DNA of 64,000 bases. Source: Azadirachta indica (Eukaryota; Streptophyta; Magnoliopsida; Sapindales; Meliaceae). Positions within the stretch are counted from its first letter, which is position 1. Each line of letters starts with the position of its first letter. Positions 58,085 through 64,000 of the stretch are shown here, in pieces. The stretch covers positions 15,577,744-15,641,743 of the forward strand of contig CM040443.1 in NCBI GenBank assembly GCA_022749755.1. The letters run 5' to 3'. The position numbers and the translations under genes are program-made. The notes under the pieces were generated by a model. That model ran no database searches and was not told the DNA's origin. It saw only the letters and a program-made list of their open reading frames with translations.

Positions 58085-59905
58085 ATGGATAAATCTTGGA
58101 TGACTATAGATAGGAGATCGCATGCATTTGTAGAAGGCGTAGATAATTTCTTAAAATTTACATTACGTCATTCAAGGAATCCTAATGCCATACATTGTCC
58201 ATGCATAAAGTGTGGCAATTTCAAAGTGCACACTATTATGGAGATAAAAGAACATTTATTTTTTAATGGTATTGATAAAAGTTATCGCACTTAAATTTGG
58301 CGTGGAGAGTCATGTGATTATGGGGCAGATTTACCAAATGTGGAGCAGTCATGTTTTAAATGTTATAACCATGATGATGGGATAGATAATACTAGAGAGA
58401 TGGTGCGTGTTGCACAAGATGATTGTACTAGTAATCCAGAAGTTTTTCAGAAGTTATTAGATGATGCTGAGAAGCCATTGTATTTTGGTTGTACAAAATA
58501 TACAAAACTGTGTGCTTTGGTAAAGTTGTACAACCTAAAAGAAAAATATGGATTTTCTGACCAATGTTTTTCTGATTTGTTGAAATTATTGGCTGACATG
58601 TTACCAAGTAATAATGAGTTGCCCCTATCAATGTATGAAGCAAAGAAGACACTTAATAAACTTGGCATGGAATATGAAAAGATACATGCTTGTCCCAATG
58701 ATTGTATATTGTATAGAAAATAGTTTCAAGATGCAACTATATGTCCTCAATGTGGAGTGTCAAGATGAAAGCTTAAAAAGAATTCAACCGAGCCAAAGAA
58801 CGGTGTGCCCGCCAAGATTTTATGGTATTTTCCACCGATCCCTCGATTTAGAAGAATGTTTCAAAGTGCAGAAACAGCAGAGAATTTGACAAGGCATGCT
58901 AATGTGAGGGAAATTGATGGTATACTACGACATCCTTCTGATTCCCCAACATGGAGGCTAGTTGATGACTCTTGGCCAGATTTTGCTATTGATCCAAGAA
59001 ACCTTCGACTTGCACTTGTAGCTGATGGAATTAACCCACATAGTTCTCTTAGTAGTAGGTATAGTTGTTGGCCTATTGTGATGATAACTTATAATCTTCC
59101 TCCATGGTTATGTATGAAAAGAAAATTTATGATGCTAACTTTATTGATTTCTGAGCCTAAACAACTTGGAAACAACATTGATGTTTATTTGCAGCCACTG
59201 ATTGATGATCTAAAACAACTATGGGAGGAAGTTATTTTGGCATATGATGCATATCGTAAAGAGCACTTCAAGTTAAGAGCAATATTACTATGGACAATAA
59301 ATGATTTTCCAGCGTATGGCAATTTATCCGGGCATATAGTGAAAGGATATTATGCATGTCCAGTGTGCATTGAAGAAACCAATTGTTGCAGGTTAAAACA
59401 CGGTAAAAGGTTGTCATATATGGGTCATAGAAGATTTTTGCCTCCACATCATTCGTATAGGAAGCAAAAGAAGGCTTTTAATGGTGAACAGGAATTGAGA
59501 AAAGCTCAAAAACCATTAAGAGGTGAAGAAATATTAAAAAATTTTGCAGGGGTACATTTGTTCCAAGGAAAACGCAAGCGTCATTTCACAAGTTCTAATA
59601 GTAGTACTGAAAGTTGTTGGAAGAAAAAGTCAATTTTTTTTCAATTAGAATATTGGAAATCTTTTCATATTCAACATATTTTAAATGTTATGCACATTGA
59701 GAAAAATGTGGGTGATAACATAGTTGGTACATTATTGAACATTCCAGGTAAAACCAAAGGTGGACTTACATCTCGATTAGATCTTAAAGAGATAGGGTTA
59801 AGGAATGAGTTGGCATCTACAGAGGCAGCAAAAGGGATACTTTTACCTCCAGCATGTTACACAATGTCTACAGATGAAAAAAGAAGATTTTGTAAACATA
59901 AATGA
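58085..59905 (+). pseudogene. CACTA (En/Spm) TNP2 transposase pseudogene
   Basis: One frame runs for 606 codons with only three internal stops: TAA at 58292-58294, TAG at 58721-58723 and TGA at 58766-58768. The N-terminus 'MDKSWMTIDRRSHAFVEGV' with 'CPCIKC' is the transposase-associated domain (PF13963 type). The TNP2 domain (PF02992 type) includes 'RHPSDSPTWRLVD', 'LRLALVADGINPHSSLSS', 'NNIDVYLQPLIDDLKQLW', 'LLWTINDFPAYGNLSG', 'YACPVC' and 'NVMHIEKNVGDNIVGTLLN'. The match stops at 'EKRRFC' near 59890. A short later phrase in another frame ('NINEVQPYIE', about 59900-59930) may be a more C-terminal piece after a deletion. The product would bind element ends and transpose; this copy cannot. Confidence 0.85.
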
Positions 59906-60074
59906 AGTTCAGCCGTATATTGAGTAAGTTGATGAATATTTAAAAGTGTAGGTTTATCAAGAGAAATATTATGATTTACACTTAATAATATCCTTCTATT
60001 CCCCAATAATGAAGCATATTCCTTTATATTGAATTGTAAAACATAAATTATACTAAATAGTCGGTTTTGCGCAG

Positions 60075-61345
60075 GTTTCGTATAATGAGCATATCTTTCA
60101 ATCCAAATCATCAATTAATACGATTCTTGGGCTAGACAAACATAAACTCATCATTTCACAACTTTGTAAGCCAAAGGTTGGACTAGTTCGAGCAACGAAT
60201 GGGACAAAATTGGGCTTCAACAGAACTCAAGTGCATCTTTGAACCAGCCCAACATACTTCTATATTTGGGCCGTATCCCCTAAATACGTAACAAAAAATT
60301 ATATGGTTGGCTGATCTAAAAAGCTGAGAAAAGGATCTAAAACTTTTATGTTTTGCACTTTCTCAAATTTCAACTGGTCGGCTACCAAAAAGAGCTATCA
60401 TTCTAGAAGGGCGGTGGAGAAATGTGACTTGAACATCTCTACCTATTTTCAACACAACTCACGGTCTAAAATAGCAATAAGGGTGAGATATGGACCATTA
60501 GAAAGATGAGTCATCCACCTACAATTTTGAAGAAGGCTATTTTGCAAAATTCGGTGATTTTCATGATCAAAAATATGTTGAAAATCGGTAAAGTGTGATT
60601 AATTGGAAATTGACAAAATTATATTCACACATGTGAAATGTCTTTTGTTTTATCTACATAAAGGAAGATGTGGAAGTGAGGAGGGAGAGAGAATTTTTAC
60701 CATTTCTATTTTCTTTTTGTAATTTGAACTTCAGTTAAATGATGTATTTCTAATTTCGTAATTAGGGTTAAGGGTGAACTTTTGATGATTTTATAGTTTT
60801 ATTTTTTGATCCTTTATTTTGTTCTTCATTGTCAATCTTTTTATTGATTGAGTACTATATTTTGCAAGTGATTTTAAATTGTTAGAAATTTTGATTCATT
60901 GTTAACAAATAGTACATTGAATGCTTGGATGTCTTCTACATATCAAAAGTAAGGCAACTTATAGTTTTTCACCATCAACTAAAAGGTAAGTCTTTTAATT
61001 TCTTTGTGCTTAAATGTTTTTTTTATCATCCAATTAAGATCACTTCTTTTAATTCTTAGTTGTGTTTTTCTTTAAAAAAAAAAAAAGAAGATCAAAAATA
61101 AATTCTATACAAATCATTAAAATGGATCTCTAATGCCCTAATATATAATAATATTGAATTTAAATTTAACAATAAGCAAATTCATTCCATTTATTATAAT
61201 ATTTGAATATTTGGACTTGTAATATTTAGACCTTTGGACTTGTGGACTTAATATAACGTATTCTCTGTGGACCAACACTCAGATTTTCAAACTTTATTAC
61301 TTGAGACAACCTATATTTGAAAGTTACAACTTTGAAGTTGTAGCA
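60075..61345 (+). repeat. Probable 5' LTR of the gypsy element
   Basis: The end is set by a CA dinucleotide at 61344-61345, six bases before the primer-binding site. The start is uncertain. Text such as 'cgtataatgagcatatcttt' near 60080 and 'acaaaattgggcttcaac' near 60205 resembles LTRs of this lineage. Noncoding throughout. Confidence 0.5.
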
Positions 61346-61351
61346 AGTTTT

Positions 61352-61369
61352 TGGCGCTGTTGCTGAGGA
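61352..61369 (+). promoter_or_regulatory. Primer-binding site complementary to tRNA-Asp 3' end (degenerate)
   Basis: TGGCGCTGTTGCTGAGGA differs from the complement of the plant tRNA-Asp(GTC) 3' end at three positions. Two are C-to-T changes, the usual footprint of methylation-driven decay. It marks the LTR/internal boundary and the site where reverse transcription would start. Confidence 0.65.
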
Positions 61370-61809
61370 GTACGGTTTGTATAAAGTTTACTAGTTCTTG
61401 TTTAATTTTCTTTTACTAACTTTAACCTCTAACTCTAACTCTAACTTTAACATTTTTTTTATTTACTTGTTGTTATTTATTTTTATTGGGAGGCTCAGCC
61501 GACTCTTTACATTTACATTATGGTTGGTTCTACATATACCACCTAATTTCTATTGTTTATTTTGTTCATGGTAGGCTTTGCCACCTTTCTTAATTTTTTT
61601 CCACCTTTCTTAATTTTTTTCTATTAAGTATTGTGTTGTTATTTTCATTTATAATAATTTTATTAATAGGAAGGTTATACCACCTCTTTTCTTTGTTATT
61701 TGTTTTATTGTGCTAACATTTTATTTTATTGCATTTTACTTTATTGTGTTTTTTATTATTATTTTTTTTTTTCATGCTTGGATGGTATCGTGATCCTCAT
61801 TCTCATTGA

Positions 61810-64000
61810 TTGGTGAAAGGTAATTCTGAAACCTCCTTTGGAAATTTGTTTGATTCATCTTCAAACTCACACACAATTAACACTATGGCTAAAAATGAAA
61901 GTATACATGGAGAAAATGAAAATCATCATGTTCAAACCATGCGTGAATATTTGCAACCTCTTCGAAATTCATCTCCTTCATGCTTTATTTTCCGCTTAAT
62001 GCAAATAACTTCATATTTAAGCCCAGTATAATTCCTTCACTTCTTAATTTCCATGGCTTAGAGTTTGAGAGTCCTTATTTGCACTTAAAAAAATTTGAGG
62101 AAGTGTGTGCCACATTTATGGATCAAATATGTAGTGAAGAGATAGTTAAGCTAAAATTGTTTCCTTTTTCTTTAAAAGATAAAGCAAAAACATGGCTTAA
62201 TTCATTAAGACCTAGATCTATAGGCACATGGCAAGAAATGCAAACCAAGTTTTTAAAGCAATTTTTTCCAATACATAAAACGAATGCTTTCAAGAGACAA
62301 ATCCAAAATTTTTGTCAAAAAGGAAATAAGACCTATTTTCAATGTTTGGAAAGATTTAAAGACTTGTTGAATTCATACCCACACCATGGTTTTGAAAAAT
62401 GGCGTATGATAAGTTTCTTTTATGAAGGGTCAACACCAGAGACAAAACAATTTGTTGAAATAATGTGTAATGGTGAATTTTTAGGCAAAGACCCAAAAGA
62501 AGTTTTAGAGTATTTAGATCATTTAGCTGAGAACTTTCAATCCTGGCAAACAACTAGTTCCTCTGAAAATTCAAGTAGATCTAATATGGTTAGTTCTAGT
62601 GGAGGTAAATATAATTTGAGTCAAGAAGATGATCTAAGTGCTAGAATTACAAATTTAATGAGAAAGATTGAAGCCATGGAATTAAGGAAAGTTAAAGAGG
62701 TCAAATCTGTGCATAATGATGAAGTTTGTGAAATTTGTGAAGTCATGGGACATTTCACTCAAGATTGTCCAAATATTCCAATTTTTAAAGAAGTGTTGCA
62801 TGACCAAGCAAATTCTATAAATTCTTTCAAAAAGTTTTTTTCCTCTAATTCTCCATATTCTGAAACATACAATCCTAGAGGGAGAAATCACCCAAATTTT
62901 TGTTGGAAAAATGATAATCATGCCTATCCACCACCTCAAAGACCTTCAAATTTTTTTCATCATACCATTCACCACATTTGAAAACTCTTGAGGAAACGTT
63001 GCAAACATTCATGCAAGGGAAAACAAGCATAAACAATCAAACATCACAAGCCATTAATGATATCAAGAATACACTTTCAACATTGACCTCAGCTTTGCGC
63101 AGTCAAGAGAAAGGTAAATTTCCTGCTCAATCACAACCAAATCCAGCGGGTCAATTTCATGTAAGTGATTCTAACTCAAATGGCACACAATATGAGAATG
63201 CCAACTCTATCACTACTCTCTGAAGTGGTAAGGTCATTGATAAAACTATTTTTTTGGAAGAGATTGAACCTAAAAAACCATCAAAATTAGTGAGTGAGGA
63301 AAATAATGTTGAACCTAAGATGTGTGATGTTGAAAAATGCCTTATCCCTGCTCCTTTTCCTCAAAAATTGCAACCAATTCAAAAGTTGAACCAAAATTTT
63401 GAAATTTTTAAACTTTTTAAGCAAGTTAAAATTAACATTTCTTTGTTTGATGCAATTAAGCAAGTTCCTTCTTATGCCAAAATTTTGAAAGATTTATACA
63501 CTGTTAAAAGGAAGCTTAAAGTTTATAAGAAAGTATTTTTAACTAAGAATGTTAGTTTAATTATTCAACATAACACTCCACCAGAATATAAAGATCCTGG
63601 TTGTCCTACCATTTCTTGTGTAATTAGAAACTTCAGGATAAACCATGCTTTACTTGATTTTGGTGCAAGTGTTAATTTGTTGCCATATTCAGTGTATGAG
63701 CAATTAGGTTTAGGTGAGCTTAAGCCTACTTCTACAACACTTCAACTTGCTGATCGTTCTGTGAAAGTACTACGAGGAATACTTAAGATGTGTTAGTCCA
63801 AGTAGATAAATTTTACTTTCCTGTAGATTTTATTGTCTTAGACACACAACTTGTTCCTATCTCAAACACCCAAATTCTTGTCATACTACATCTAATGCAA
63901 TAATCAACTATAGAAATGAAGTTCTAAAATTATCATTTGGAAACATGACATTGGAAATGAATGTGTTCAATATTTGCAAGCAACCTAGTGAAAATGATGA
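61810..64000 (+). pseudogene. gag-protease of the gypsy element, frameshifted
   Basis: The gag N-terminus starts in the frame at 61810 ('MREYLQPLRNSSPSC'). It shifts near 61990 into the frame carrying the retrotransposon-gag domain: 'LKKFEEVCATF', 'LKLFPFSLKDKAKTWLNSL', 'QMQ/TKFLKQFFP' and 'FYEGSTPETKQ' (to about 62530). A perfect CX2CX4HX4C knuckle is at 62726-62768. A second shift near 62978 moves to the linker frame, where a TGA at 63221-63223 replaces the Arg codon of the usual 'TTLRSGK'. The protease region has 'DFGASVNLLP' (63656-63685). A third shift near 63787 causes the stop at 63794. Reading past it, the protease tail continues but lacks about six residues after 'LVIL' near 63885. 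Reverse transcriptase and integrase would lie beyond the window. Inactive. Confidence 0.8.

Larger units (their letters stand above)
59930..64000 (+). mobile_element. 5' part of a Ty3/gypsy retrotransposon, continuing past the window
   Basis: Noncoding sequence of about 1.3-1.4 kb (LTR), a tRNA-Asp-type primer-binding site at 61352, an AT-rich leader, gag and protease follow in canonical order on the plus strand. The left boundary lies somewhere between 59930 and 60075. It appears to have landed in or next to the CACTA transposase, whose remaining 3' part should lie beyond the window if this is a simple insertion. Confidence 0.75.

Overview
The window is plant nuclear DNA, most likely from a eudicot. 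Supporting this are GT-AG introns of 100 bp to 3.4 kb, very AT-rich intergenic DNA, plant-only protein families (LRR-RLK, CRF-type AP2/ERF, DUF620, PPR) and plant transposon lineages (Tat-type Ty3/gypsy, copia solo LTR, CACTA, MULE, SINE). I cannot name the species. All family names come from recognition by eye; no search was run.

Only two genes look intact, both on the minus strand. The first is a two-exon LRR receptor-like pseudokinase resembling Arabidopsis At1g60630 (9452 to 4056, 664 aa), with a 3.4 kb intron full of repeats. The second is a five-exon TIPIN/Swi3 replication-fork protein with an N-terminal CCHC knuckle (38747 to 33150, 290 aa); two E2F-type sites lie about 85-110 bp upstream of its ATG. 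A third gene, a CRF-type AP2/ERF factor (53229 to 52486), keeps a TATA box, CT-rich leader and likely leader intron, but a TAG stop splits its reading frame.

The rest is mobile DNA and broken gene copies. At 11.14-14.63 kb, terminal inverted repeats of about 110 bp enclose a 1.3 kb foldback element, pieces of a GH1 beta-glucosidase and a PPR fragment, which is the layout of a Pack-MULE. At 15.2-21 kb lies a decayed Tat-lineage gypsy element without reverse transcriptase, plus an antisense coiled-coil ORF. At 24.7-28.9 kb a degenerate MULE transposase is interrupted by a copia solo LTR with a 5-bp target duplication. A foldback relative, a SINE-like sequence, a second inverted-repeat element and an SVR7-like PPR retro-fragment are scattered between 31 and 42 kb. 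At 45 kb there are CACTA end remnants with an 80-bp subterminal array.

The region from 46 to 57.4 kb is a mosaic. It holds a frameshifted 'putative plant transposon protein' gene on the minus strand, six copies of one noncoding module (R), GC-rich microarrays in otherwise AT-rich DNA, and three copies of a 160-bp module (C). The ERF gene and a DUF620 fragment sit between two of the C copies. From 58 kb to the end, a CACTA TNP2 transposase pseudogene is truncated and followed by the 5' part of a gypsy element with LTR, tRNA-Asp-type primer site and broken gag-protease, which runs off the window.

I found no new multi-gene system. The points most worth following up are the Pack-MULE-like element, the modular R/C/GC-array locus, the E2F sites at TIPIN and the single stop in the ERF gene.
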